Origin: Flavobacterium urumqiense
GTDB taxonomy: Bacteria; Bacteroidota; Bacteroidia; Flavobacteriales; Flavobacteriaceae
DNA length: 64,000 nucleotides
Direction: 5' to 3'
Assembly (NCBI RefSeq): GCF_900108015.1
Contig: NZ_FNVP01000004.1
Location: forward strand, 124,001 to 188,000
Below are positions 17,909 to 25,947 of the stretch, piece after piece (the first letter of the stretch is position 1; every line of letters starts with the position of its first letter). A program made the translations under genes and the position numbers. The notes under the pieces were generated by a model. It was not told where the DNA came from. It did no database searches and was given only the letters and a program-made list of their open reading frames with translations.

Positions 17909-19309
17909 TTAAAACACTTTCTTCTGTTCGTCTTTTATATCCACCTCGGTGACTTTACCGTATTTTTCAGCAATTTTTTTGATTTCGGCTGATTTGCCCA
18001 CTAAGATAAATTGGAATTTATCATTAGGAAAATATTTGGTAATGATTTGGTTCGCTTTTGCCAAGTCAAGACCATCCACATTTTTCTCAAAATTATCGAT
18101 AAAAGATTTGTCAAAATTATACCAGAACATTTGTGTCATCAGTCCGGATAATTGACCTGCGGTTTCGTAACGTGGAGGAAATTGTCCTTTGACGTAATTT
18201 TTGGCAGAGGATAATGATTTTTCATCAAGACCATTTGTATGCAGTTTCTTTATGACTTCTAAAGCTTTATCAATTGCAGCTTCGGTCGTTTTATTGGCAG
18301 TAAAAGTGCTAATGACAAAAGAACCTCCATTTTTTAAAGTATTAAATCTACTTGATGCACCATAAGTCAAACCGGAATTCACGCGTAGTTCATCATTCAA
18401 CATAGAAGTAAATCGTCCGCCAAAAAGAGTATTTACAACCTCTATGGCTACAAAATCAGGATTATTTCTGCTAATTCCAGGTGCTCCTATGTAAAATGTA
18501 GTCTCCTTAGCATCATTTTTATTAACCAATAACACTCTGTTTTCCGTAGGAATGCTAATCGTTTTTGTTGCAGGATTTTCTTTTTCTTTTGTTGATTTTG
18601 TCCAAGTTGAAAATAAAGTAGTTAGCTCCCCTTTCATGTCTTTAGTATTAAAATCTCCAACTATACTTATGGCAGAATTATTAGGCTTATAATTAGTTTT
18701 ATAAAAATTCATCAAATCATCAACCGTCAATTTGCTAACTGTGGAATTTATACCACTAATTACATTCCCATACGGATGATTACCGTACAAAAAAGCATCA
18801 AAATATGACCCTATTACTGATCGAGGGCTTTCTTTTTGCTGTTCAAGCATTACCAATAAGCGGCTTTTCTCTTTGTTAAATTCTGCAGGATCAAAAACAG
18901 GATTGAGCAATAAATCTTTAATAATAGAAAGCACTTTGACCTTATCTTTTGCAGCAAAATTCGAAGAAAGACCTGCATACTCTTTGGTAGCGTATGTATT
19001 TACATTGGCCCCAATAAAATCAAGTTCTTCGTCTAATTTTGTCTTTGTATAATTTTTAGTACCATGCTTCAGAGCCGTAGCAGTTAATGATGCAAGTCCG
19101 GCTTTGTCATTATCATAAATTGCGCCTGCCGGCAGTATAGCTGATACGCTGATTATTGGAACATCATGCTGTTCCATCAGGTAAACGGTAAGTCCATTAG
19201 ATAATTTAAAGGTAGTGTAATCGGGTAATTTATAACTCTGTGCTGATAGACTTATATGTGCCAATATTAGTAAACAGGTAGCTAGTATTGTTTTTTTGAT
19301 TGATTCCAT
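17909..19309 (-). CDS. M16-family peptidase homologue lacking the zinc motif
   Basis: 466 residues with an N-terminal signal peptide (LLILAHISLSAQS). It has the M16 fold (YTTFKLSNGLTVYLMEQHDVP ... NPVFDPAEFNKEKSRLL) but the HxxEH zinc motif is absent: the matching stretch reads LTATALKHGTK. In known pairs one subunit is catalytic and the other supplies an Arg-Tyr pair for substrate binding; here the GRFTSMLNDELRVNSGLTYG region fits that role. It starts 4 bp after the catalytic partner, so the two probably form a periplasmic heterodimer. Confidence 0.9.
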   Translation of the reverse strand: MESIKKTILATCLLILAHISLSAQSYKLPDYTTFKLSNGLTVYLMEQHDVPIISVSAILPAGAIYDNDKAGLASLTATALKHGTKNYTKTKLDEELDFIGANVNTYATKEYAGLSSNFAAKDKVKVLSIIKDLLLNPVFDPAEFNKEKSRLLVMLEQQKESPRSVIGSYFDAFLYGNHPYGNVISGINSTVSKLTVDDLMNFYKTNYKPNNSAISIVGDFNTKDMKGELTTLFSTWTKSTKEKENPATKTISIPTENRVLLVNKNDAKETTFYIGAPGISRNNPDFVAIEVVNTLFGGRFTSMLNDELRVNSGLTYGASSRFNTLKNGGSFVISTFTANKTTEAAIDKALEVIKKLHTNGLDEKSLSSAKNYVKGQFPPRYETAGQLSGLMTQMFWYNFDKSFIDNFEKNVDGLDLAKANQIITKYFPNDKFQFILVGKSAEIKKIAEKYGKVTEVDIKDEQKKVF

Positions 19310-19313
19310 AAAA

Positions 19314-20627
19314 TTAATTTTCTACGTTTGTTTTTAATATACCTACCGTTCTGTTGCTTTTTATAAAATATTTTTTGGCTACGTTCTGCACATCAGCAAC
19401 TGTAATTTTATTATAGTTGGCTGGGGCATTGAACATTTTTCTGTAATCGCCAAAAAACACTTCGTAAGTACCTATATTGTTTGACTTACCATCAATTGTT
19501 TCAACCTGAGAATAAAACTCCATTAGTTTCTGATTCTTTATTTTTTGAAGTTCCGTTTCACTAATGCCATTGGTTTTTATTTTTTCAATCTCAGCATAAA
19601 TCGCATTTTCTAGATCTGTTTCATTTATATTTTTATTGGCAACAGCATAAAAATTAAAAAGATTAGGATCAAAACTATCTCCAAAATCAGAAGATACTTG
19701 CGTTGCTAATTGTTGTTTATCAACCAAAGCAGTATACAATCTTGATGATTTTCCGCTTGAAAGAACGGAACTAAGAATATTCAATGCATAATAATCTTCA
19801 TTTTTGGACTCAGGAGTATGATAAGCAATCATTAAGTACGGAGTTGCCACCTCTTTTTTCACGGTTATTCTTCGTTCTCCGGTTTGCGCAGGTTCTACGA
19901 TATGCACAACGGGCGGTGCTGGTTGTGCCGGAATTGCTTCCAAATATTTCTCGGCCAATCGTTTCACCTGATCTAATTTGATTGCTCCTGAAACAACAAC
20001 TACGCAATTATTTGGAGCATAGTAGGTTTTGAAATAACGTTCCAAATCTTGTTGTGTCCAGTTTTTCATATCGTCTTCATAACCAATAACTGGCCAATGA
20101 TAAGGATGCTCTTGAAAAGCAGTTGCTTGCACAGATTGGGACAAAAGTCGCCATGGAGAGTTCTCCAATCCAGTACGTCGCTCGCTTAAAACCACACCTC
20201 TTTCACTTTCAACCATTTTTGGATCAATGCTTAAACTCGAAATCCTATCGGCTTCCATATCAAAAATAATTTCTGAGGCTGATGCCGGAAACCAGTCTGT
20301 GTACACCGTCACATTTTCTGTAGTATACGCATTATTGGCTCCTCCGTTAAATTCCATTGTTCGGTCAAAAAGTTTAGGACCATATTTTTTAGCTCCATTG
20401 AACATCATATGTTCAAAAAAGTGTGAAAGTCCGGTAATTCCTTGATATTCGTTACGGCTTCCTACCTTGTAAAATAAATACATATTGGCATTGGGAATGG
20501 AAAAGTCTTCCACTACCAGGAATTTCATACCGTTTTTCAGGGTAAAGGTTTTTACATCATCTGCTTTCATTTGTGCCTGACCTGTTAAGGCGAGCATCAG
20601 AAAAACAGGCAAGATTATTTTTTTCAT
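19314..20627 (-). CDS. M16-family zinc peptidase, catalytic subunit
   Basis: 437 residues with a signal peptide ending near LTGQA. The inverted zinc motif HFFEHMMF (His-x-x-Glu-His) is intact, and the distal Glu lies in the stretch around NNAYTTENVTVYTDWFP / EADRI. M16 enzymes degrade peptides, probably in the periplasm here. It is the first gene of a two-gene operon with a non-catalytic partner and has a good Bacteroidetes promoter 76 bp upstream. Confidence 0.93.
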   Translation of the reverse strand: MKKIILPVFLMLALTGQAQMKADDVKTFTLKNGMKFLVVEDFSIPNANMYLFYKVGSRNEYQGITGLSHFFEHMMFNGAKKYGPKLFDRTMEFNGGANNAYTTENVTVYTDWFPASASEIIFDMEADRISSLSIDPKMVESERGVVLSERRTGLENSPWRLLSQSVQATAFQEHPYHWPVIGYEDDMKNWTQQDLERYFKTYYAPNNCVVVVSGAIKLDQVKRLAEKYLEAIPAQPAPPVVHIVEPAQTGERRITVKKEVATPYLMIAYHTPESKNEDYYALNILSSVLSSGKSSRLYTALVDKQQLATQVSSDFGDSFDPNLFNFYAVANKNINETDLENAIYAEIEKIKTNGISETELQKIKNQKLMEFYSQVETIDGKSNNIGTYEVFFGDYRKMFNAPANYNKITVADVQNVAKKYFIKSNRTVGILKTNVEN

Positions 20628-20702
20628 ATTACATAAATAAATATTAATTAAACATTCTGGTTTTGGTTGAACTTAAGCTTTTGCAAAAGAAGGATAAATA
20701 TA

Positions 20703-20731
20703 CAAAGGTATTTCAGATAAATACTTGCAAA
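20703..20731 (-). promoter_or_regulatory. Bacteroidetes-type promoter for the M16 operon
   Basis: On the minus strand TTTG (20728-20731) is followed after 17 bases by TACCTTTG (20703-20710), matching the -33 TTTG and -7 TAnnTTTG elements used by Bacteroidetes sigma factor. The spacing is slightly short of the usual 19. Confidence 0.6.
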
Positions 20732-20920
20732 TAATATTGATAAAACGCTAAAATACTTATTTTTTATTCTCCGCTAATTTTTTTAAAAAAAATAGTTTAA
20801 CAAGTATTTACATTACGAATTATAATACAAATTTATTTTTTTAATTTAAGTGGTGTTAAAATCTAAATTCAATAAATATATCAATATTGAACCTTCTAAA
20901 ACAACAAAAGCTAAAAGTAA

Positions 20921-21088
20921 TTAGTACTCATCGTCTTCATCTGGTTCTGATTCCTTTCTGATTGTAGTATCCATATTAAAAAACTTGGTTACGTCTTTTT
21001 TATCCTTCTGATTCTTTTTAATCAAATATAAAAGTAAAACAATTGCACCTACCAAAAATACAGCTACAATAAACCAATTTATTTCCAT
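20921..21088 (-). CDS. 55-aa single-span membrane protein
   Basis: An open frame on the minus strand from ATG at 21086-21088 to TAA at 20921-20923 encodes 55 residues. Residues 1-22 (MEINWFIVAVFLVGAIVLLL) form one membrane span, followed by a basic stretch KKNQKDKKD and a very acidic tail ESEPDEDDEY. The basic-inside pattern predicts a cytoplasmic C-terminus. Small proteins of this shape are common in flavobacteria but have no known role. It stands alone between the M16 operon and a decayed region; no other long frame covers it. Confidence 0.65.
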   Translation of the reverse strand: MEINWFIVAVFLVGAIVLLLYLIKKNQKDKKDVTKFFNMDTTIRKESEPDEDDEY

Positions 21089-21179
21089 TGTTTTAGTTTT
21101 TAATAAAGTTAAATAAAGATAAAAATAATAAAATTTAAGAATGTTATCCTATGATTAAAAACCAAAAAGCAGTAGCAAT

Positions 21180-21640
21180 CATTGCATAAAGTCAAGCTCT
21201 TGTTCATTATCAATTAATTGTTCAATATCATAAAGTTGTCCCCAAGAATTGATTATTTTTTTTTAGTATTGTCTAGCTCTTCCAGATCAGTATCACTTAA
21301 AGTAGCAAATATATTAGAAGTAAATTCAAGATCATCATCCAAATCTTTTGCGTATTCAACTATTGATGTCCGATTCACTTTTTTGGGTCTTTTACTATTT
21401 ATGTTTTTCGATTTTTGAATGTAAAGACATTACGAATATCCTGAATTTACAATATGTGAAAGTACCGTTTGAACAGATTTGCAGTCTGGATTCATAATTT
21501 CATTATCTATCACAAATACTAAGTTCGTTTCTGAGATATCTTGAATTTCGTGCTGCAGTTCTTTATTGCTTTTTTATATTTGGCAATTAAAGAATGAACT
21601 ACATTTCCGTTTGTTTATTCAATCATCTGAAATTACATTT
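21180..21640 (-). pseudogene. Remnant of a decayed gene
   Basis: The minus strand holds several protein-like pieces in different frames, each ended by a stop: one around 21600 (GNVVHSLIAKYKKA), one at about 21430-21560 (ELQHEIQDISETNLVFVIDN ... VLSHIVNSGYS), one at about 21260-21380 (VNRTSIVEYAKDLDDDLEF ... DTDLEELDNTKKK) and one near 21190-21250 (INSWGQLYDIEQLIDNEQEL). Their order and spacing suit a single former gene broken by frameshifts. I do not recognise the family. Confidence 0.4.
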
Positions 21641-21749
21641 TTTAAATTGGGAATCGAATACTGTGAAAACTTCTAAATTTAGAATTATGATCGAATTTTT
21701 TACTATATTTTGGAATCAAATAAATTAACTTTTTGTTATTTCAATAACA

Positions 21750-21780
21750 AAAAAAAGGAGAGTCGTAAGCTCTCCTTTAT
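21750..21780 (-). terminator. Rho-independent terminator of the DUF1080 gene
   Basis: Minus strand: AAGGAGAG, 7-nt loop, CTCTCCTT followed by TTTTTT. The 8-bp stem is perfect. Confidence 0.92.
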
Positions 21781-21785
21781 TTGTT

Positions 21786-22580
21786 TTACAGTTTTCTAAG
21801 CCAGATATTTCTGAATTGAGTTTTGCAGCCGTGTTCTTGTAAAGAAATTACATCTTCACCGTGTGGTGACGGATAATTATGCAAACCAATATAAAGTGTT
21901 AATCCATTAATAGTCGCATTATTTTGGACCAAAACTCCATTATGCAGTACTGTTATTCTTGCCGGTGCATCGATATTTCCGTCCGTTTTGAATCGCGGAG
22001 CGGTATAAATAATATCGTATGTATTCCATTCCAAAGGTGCTTTCATCGCATTAACCAAAGGTGGATGATCTTTATAAATACTTCCTGCCTGCCCGTTGCT
22101 ATACGTTCTGTTATTGTAGGAATCCAAAACTTGAAGTTCGTATCTGTTTTGTAAAAATATACCGCTGTTACCTCTCCATTGTCCTCCATCAACAACAACG
22201 TCCGGTGCGCTCCACTCCATATGTAATTGACAGTCTCCAAATTGCATTTTGGTCTGAATTGCCCCTAAACCATCTACCACTTCCATATATTCCTTATCTA
22301 CAATTTTCCATGGAGCTGGCTTTGTGATATCTTTTTGACTTACCCATTGATCTAAGTTTTTACCGTCAAATAAAACAATAGCATCCGAAGGTGCGTCTCC
22401 CATTTTTTTAGCAGGAGTAATTACTTTTACCTGCGGCTCCCAAATTTCAGTCATTTCAGGCTTCATGGCCATTGGTGTTACCAGCGGCGGCGTATTCACG
22501 TAATCGTGTTGCGCCATTGCAACGGTCATTGAAAATAAAGTGATGCTTAAAAAATAGGTTCTAATTGTATTCGGTTTCAT
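21786..22580 (-). CDS. DUF1080 (3-keto-disaccharide hydrolase-type) secreted protein
   Basis: 264 residues. An N-terminal signal peptide (TYFLSITLFSMTVAMAQ) is followed by a concanavalin-like beta-sandwich domain with the DUF1080 hallmarks: DAIVLFDGKNLDQWVS, WRGNSGIFLQNRYELQVLDSY, GSIYKDHPPLVNA, EWNTYDIIYTAPRF. Family members act on or bind glycosides, and 3-keto-sugar hydrolysis has been shown for some. It is probably periplasmic or surface-exposed. It is a single-gene unit with its own terminator, with no obvious polysaccharide-utilisation neighbours. Confidence 0.87.
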   Translation of the reverse strand: MKPNTIRTYFLSITLFSMTVAMAQHDYVNTPPLVTPMAMKPEMTEIWEPQVKVITPAKKMGDAPSDAIVLFDGKNLDQWVSQKDITKPAPWKIVDKEYMEVVDGLGAIQTKMQFGDCQLHMEWSAPDVVVDGGQWRGNSGIFLQNRYELQVLDSYNNRTYSNGQAGSIYKDHPPLVNAMKAPLEWNTYDIIYTAPRFKTDGNIDAPARITVLHNGVLVQNNATINGLTLYIGLHNYPSPHGEDVISLQEHGCKTQFRNIWLRKL

Positions 22581-22718
22581 AAAATATTTGGTTTGGTTCG
22601 ATAAAAGTATAAATTTAGAATAAAATCGTTTGGTTTTACATTTAGAGAAAAAAATGTTTTTTTTATTTAAATGTCAAGGTAGTATGCGAGCGAATCTTTA
22701 GACAATACATAACTCCGT

Positions 22719-23042
22719 TTACAAATATTTAACTAACAAATATCCCACTAGTAACCCAAAAACTATCCATACAACTCTTTGATTACTTTTCATATTGACT
22801 AATTTTGAATCAACTATCTCGTCATTTTTTATCAACTGAATTTTAATTTTTCTATCCTTAAATAATTCATAATTTGACTTAAGAATAAAATGATTTGATT
22901 TAATGTTAAAATGATGTTCCGTTCCAGTAACTGAGAATTTTTCAGAAACTTTTTCGCCATTTACTACAACCGTTTCTTTTCCTAAAATGGAGTTTAAAAA
23001 TTCAATTTTATCGTTATCGATACTGTATTCCGTGTATTTCAT
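22719..23042 (-). CDS. 107-aa protein with C-terminal membrane anchor
   Basis: The first ~85 residues look beta-rich and soluble (KYTEYSIDNDKIEFLNSI, VVVNGEKVSEKFSVTGTEHH, IKIQLIKNDEIVDSK). The last ~20 (VVWIVFGLLVGYLLVKYL) form a tail anchor, so the domain should face the cytoplasm. I recognise no family. It is on the same strand as the large PIN protein, separated from it by 160 bp that hold the attC-like element at 23113-23187, so it may be a separate cassette-like gene. Confidence 0.6.
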   Translation of the reverse strand: MKYTEYSIDNDKIEFLNSILGKETVVVNGEKVSEKFSVTGTEHHFNIKSNHFILKSNYELFKDRKIKIQLIKNDEIVDSKLVNMKSNQRVVWIVFGLLVGYLLVKYL

Positions 23043-23112
23043 ATTTTTTGTTTGTGTCTTTTCAATCTTTGTTTGCGTGGAATAAAATTCCTCTCTGTTG
23101 AGTATTTTAATA

Positions 23113-23187
23113 GCGTTATGCAGATTTGCGCCATTTTTCTGTGTTGCGCCAACGGTAGAAAAATGGAGCTAAGAATTTGTTAGGCAT
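23113..23187 (-). repeat. Imperfect palindrome resembling an integron attC site
   Basis: On the minus strand the element begins with GCCTAAC (23179-23185), a perfect match to the attC R'' consensus RYYYAAC. Inside lies a perfect 10-bp inverted repeat, CCATTTTTCT (23131-23140) and AGAAAAATGG (23157-23166), with a small GTTG-CGC-CAAC hairpin in the loop. The outer arms pair only partly. The far end reads GCATAACGC, not the expected GTTRRRY, so the site is not canonical. It begins 18 bp beyond the stop codon of the PIN gene, the place an attC holds in a gene cassette. Confidence 0.45.
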
Positions 23188-23202
23188 ATGACGTTTATTG
23201 CT

Positions 23203-25449
23203 TTATTTCTTTTTCAATAGATTTATTTCATTAACCAAATTTGTCTTTTGTCTTTTTTGTCTTTCAAGTTCTTCACTATCAAACTTAAACTCATCATATG
23301 TTCTAGTCTTTATTCCTTTTTTGAATAATTCAAAATATTTTACAGGATTAAAACTTTCCCCTTGAATTGCTAAGAATAAGTATCCAGCTATGATACTGAT
23401 AATGGAAAATAAGTATGTAATAGGTTCCATTACATTCCAAGTCAATTTAAATATTAAAAAAACTAAAATCGAAAAGAACAATATTGGTATTAGCGATAAA
23501 TAAAAAGTATTAGCCTTTACTTTTTTGTCAATAATCTTCATTATCGGTATATGTCTAATTTCTGAATCATCGATTGATTTGATTGTGATTTCTAATAAAT
23601 CTTCTTTATATTTTATTTGATTATCAATAATTTCTTGGTCTTTTGTTTTTAATTCTTCAGCTTTTGTATCTAATTCTTCATTTTTAGTTTTAATTTCTGA
23701 AATAGCTGTGTTTTTTTCGCTCTCAATGTTATCTTTATCTGTTTTAATTTGTTCAATATTAGCTAAAGCTTCCGCCTTCTGAGATGTTAGTATTTGATTT
23801 TCAACTGCGATTTGATTTTCAATAATTTGTATCTGTTTGTCAAAGTCTTCATTTACTTTATCCAACTTTTCTAAAATAACTTGGTCTCTTAAGATTTTAA
23901 CTTTAGTTTCAAATGATGTGTGATGATAGTTATCGTTTAATATTTGAAGCGCTTTTGATCGTGTTTCAGAATAATCAATATCAAATGATCTAAATTCAGG
24001 TATAGAAAATGTATCGATGAAACGTTTGTTTGAGGTGTAATCGTTTTCGATGAAAGGTCTGATTAATTGAAGAAACACGCTCGGACTCACAACATAATTA
24101 ATCTCCCAATTTCTTTTGTAATGTATTTTTTCAAATTTTGCTAAAATATAATCTGAACTAATAAAGAAAGCATTACTTTCCAAAAATTTGGTTTTCTTAG
24201 GATTTAATCTTCGAACTTCTCTAATTACAACTACATCATGTTTGAACCCTAAATATGATTTGAATTTTCTACTTGGTAGATTTTCATAGAAAATTTGATA
24301 CTTTTCAACATCACCTTCAACTTCAACATGTTCTTCATCACTAGTATAGCCATGTGGACTGTATTCTATTAACCCTAAATCTTTTAACATTAAATCAACA
24401 TGATCATATTTATCAAGAAACACAGATGGGTCTATTTCATCATCAAGATTTTGTCGATGAAATAACTCTTCTAGTGGACTAAGACCATCTACAGTAATCG
24501 CAACTCGACTAGATTCTCTTGTCCATTTTGATGCTCTAATATGCATCGCTCTTGCGTCAAATGCTCTTTTGAATTCTGATAAGGTTTCGGGATGATAGGC
24601 TAGTTTGAATGGAAGTTTATTTTTTTTCACTTCCTCTAATATCTCTCTTGCTGATGCGTCTTCACTGTTTTTATGTAAATCTAAAATTCCAAAAATGAAA
24701 TTGGTATCTAAAAATATTATTAAATTATTGTAGCGTTGATTCAAAAAATTTACAGTTTCGGCGTCTGAGGTTAGTGCGAAACTTGTGAATGAAGAGTCTG
24801 CAAGTTGTGAAATATAGATCGTTCTTTCTTCATCAGCATTTGTGATAAATATATTTATTGACGCTATAATAATTTCTTTTTTAATTATTTTAACCTGTCT
24901 ACTTGCAATGATTTCTATGATTGCTGTTAAGCTCTTTTGATCGTCGTCATTTATTTTTGAACTAGGATTTAATATCTGTAATGTTTGAATGCCATGTTGT
25001 TCAAAAACACTACATAAATATGATTTTAAACAGTCCCAAAGAATTTCAATTTCTTTATCATTTAGGTGTTCAAAAAGCATTTTTAATTCTTGAAACCATT
25101 TATTTTTTACGGTTTTTTCAAGATCAGATGCTTCTTCTAATCTTTTATTCAATCTTTTAGCAACGTCAATCGTAACCAAATATTCTCTAGTACTTTGATC
25201 CCTGACAACTTCATTTAAACTTAATAGTTTGTCTATGTTTGATAAAAGTATATTACTTCTTATTGAAATTCCGTAGATAGAATTTATTTTATCTGCAAGT
25301 TGCGTTTCATTTTTAGGATTATCACCATACTTTTGATTCAAAGTATGGGTGATAAGATTTTGAACTATCTGATCAAATTTTTGGTCATGAGACAGTGCTT
25401 TTATGTGACTTAATTTTGAGAATACCTTTTTATAATCAATGTTGTTCAT
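23203..25449 (-). CDS. PIN-domain nuclease with coiled coil and two C-terminal membrane spans
   Basis: 748 residues. Residues 1-~235 are an unrecognised, mainly helical region. Residues ~240-460 form a PIN-like nuclease domain with a full acidic set: Asp248 in FLDTNF, Glu288 in HPETLSEF, Asp405 in FKHDVVVIRE and Asp433 in FISSDYILA. Residues ~510-625 are a long Glu/Lys/Ile-rich coiled coil (for example DKDNIESEKNTAISEIKTKN). Two membrane spans follow at about 648-668 and 676-696, and a basic tail ends EINLLKKK. The nuclease therefore faces the cytoplasm, anchored to the inner membrane. PIN domains mostly cut RNA. The architecture is reminiscent of defence effectors, but I know no named family with it. 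Repeats flank the gene on both sides, which suggests acquisition. Confidence 0.72.
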   Translation of the reverse strand: MNNIDYKKVFSKLSHIKALSHDQKFDQIVQNLITHTLNQKYGDNPKNETQLADKINSIYGISIRSNILLSNIDKLLSLNEVVRDQSTREYLVTIDVAKRLNKRLEEASDLEKTVKNKWFQELKMLFEHLNDKEIEILWDCLKSYLCSVFEQHGIQTLQILNPSSKINDDDQKSLTAIIEIIASRQVKIIKKEIIIASINIFITNADEERTIYISQLADSSFTSFALTSDAETVNFLNQRYNNLIIFLDTNFIFGILDLHKNSEDASAREILEEVKKNKLPFKLAYHPETLSEFKRAFDARAMHIRASKWTRESSRVAITVDGLSPLEELFHRQNLDDEIDPSVFLDKYDHVDLMLKDLGLIEYSPHGYTSDEEHVEVEGDVEKYQIFYENLPSRKFKSYLGFKHDVVVIREVRRLNPKKTKFLESNAFFISSDYILAKFEKIHYKRNWEINYVVSPSVFLQLIRPFIENDYTSNKRFIDTFSIPEFRSFDIDYSETRSKALQILNDNYHHTSFETKVKILRDQVILEKLDKVNEDFDKQIQIIENQIAVENQILTSQKAEALANIEQIKTDKDNIESEKNTAISEIKTKNEELDTKAEELKTKDQEIIDNQIKYKEDLLEITIKSIDDSEIRHIPIMKIIDKKVKANTFYLSLIPILFFSILVFLIFKLTWNVMEPITYLFSIISIIAGYLFLAIQGESFNPVKYFELFKKGIKTRTYDEFKFDSEELERQKRQKTNLVNEINLLKKK

Positions 25450-25514
25450 AATTATCTTCTAAATTGATAGTTTTTCTCTACAGAGTTAACTTTTATGCCT
25501 AATTTACATACAGG

Positions 25515-25572
25515 CGAAACTAACCTTCGTAAATACACCCAAATATGGGCAGATTAGCGAAAGTTTGTTTCG
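25515..25572. repeat. 15-nt-arm inverted repeat upstream of the PIN gene
   Basis: CGAAACTAACCTTCG (25515-25529) and CGAAAGTTTGTTTCG (25558-25572) are complementary at 13 of 15 positions over a 28-base spacer. It lies 66-123 bp upstream of the PIN gene start and could mark an insertion boundary or a transcription signal. Confidence 0.6.
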
Positions 25573-25688
25573 TTTTATGTTCCTTCAAATATATTTATTT
25601 TTTCATACAAATCATCAAACGCACAACTTATTTTCTGAAAACTTTTCTTACCTAAATAGTAATACAAAAAACCAATAATTCTCGCAAC

Positions 25689-25790
25689 CGCGTGAGGGAT
25701 GGAAGCGGCATCCTTTCCTTTTTCTTTAAAAAGGAAAGATACAGCGTACAGCCCGACCCGGACGGAGTTTACGGAGGATGGGTCACGCCC
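25689..25790 (-). repeat. Interspersed repeat, copy 2
   Basis: Read on the minus strand it starts GGGCGTGACCC, continues GGGTCGGGCTGTACGCTG, has a central hairpin (CTTTCCTTTTT pairing with AAAAAGGAAAG) and ends CCGCTTCCATCCCTCACGCG. It shares start, order and end with copy 3 at 30220-30326 and the inner part with copy 1. Confidence 0.75.
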
Positions 25791-25947
25791 AAAAAACAAG
25801 TTTAAACAAAATAAAATTCTTATCTTGGTTTCGCAATACAAGCTGCTATTGTACTAAAAATTATCATAATATTAGCAAAGAACCGTTGCAAAAATCAGTA
25901 AATTGGCGCTTTCAATTAGTACTTTAGAATACTTGTTAACACGACTT

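Larger units (their letters stand above)
21089..21785. other. 697-bp stretch without an intact gene
   Basis: It holds the decayed coding pieces at 21180-21640 and, at its right end, the terminator of the DUF1080 gene. Nothing else, such as an RNA gene or operator, was recognised. Confidence 0.6.
25450..25947. other. 498-bp intergenic stretch upstream of porX
   Basis: It contains the inverted repeat at 25515-25572 and interspersed repeat copy 2 at 25689-25790. An open frame across the repeat (25575-25841, minus) is a by-product of the repeat and not a gene. Confidence 0.7.

Noticed and set aside
23113..25572. A canonical integron cassette
   Set aside because: The attC-like element lacks the R' consensus at its far end and no integrase gene is seen, so only a resemblance is reported.
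25575..25841. 88-aa open frame on the minus strand
   Set aside because: It is the translation of interspersed repeat copy 2 plus flanks; it lacks any domain and the repeat itself recurs elsewhere as non-coding DNA.
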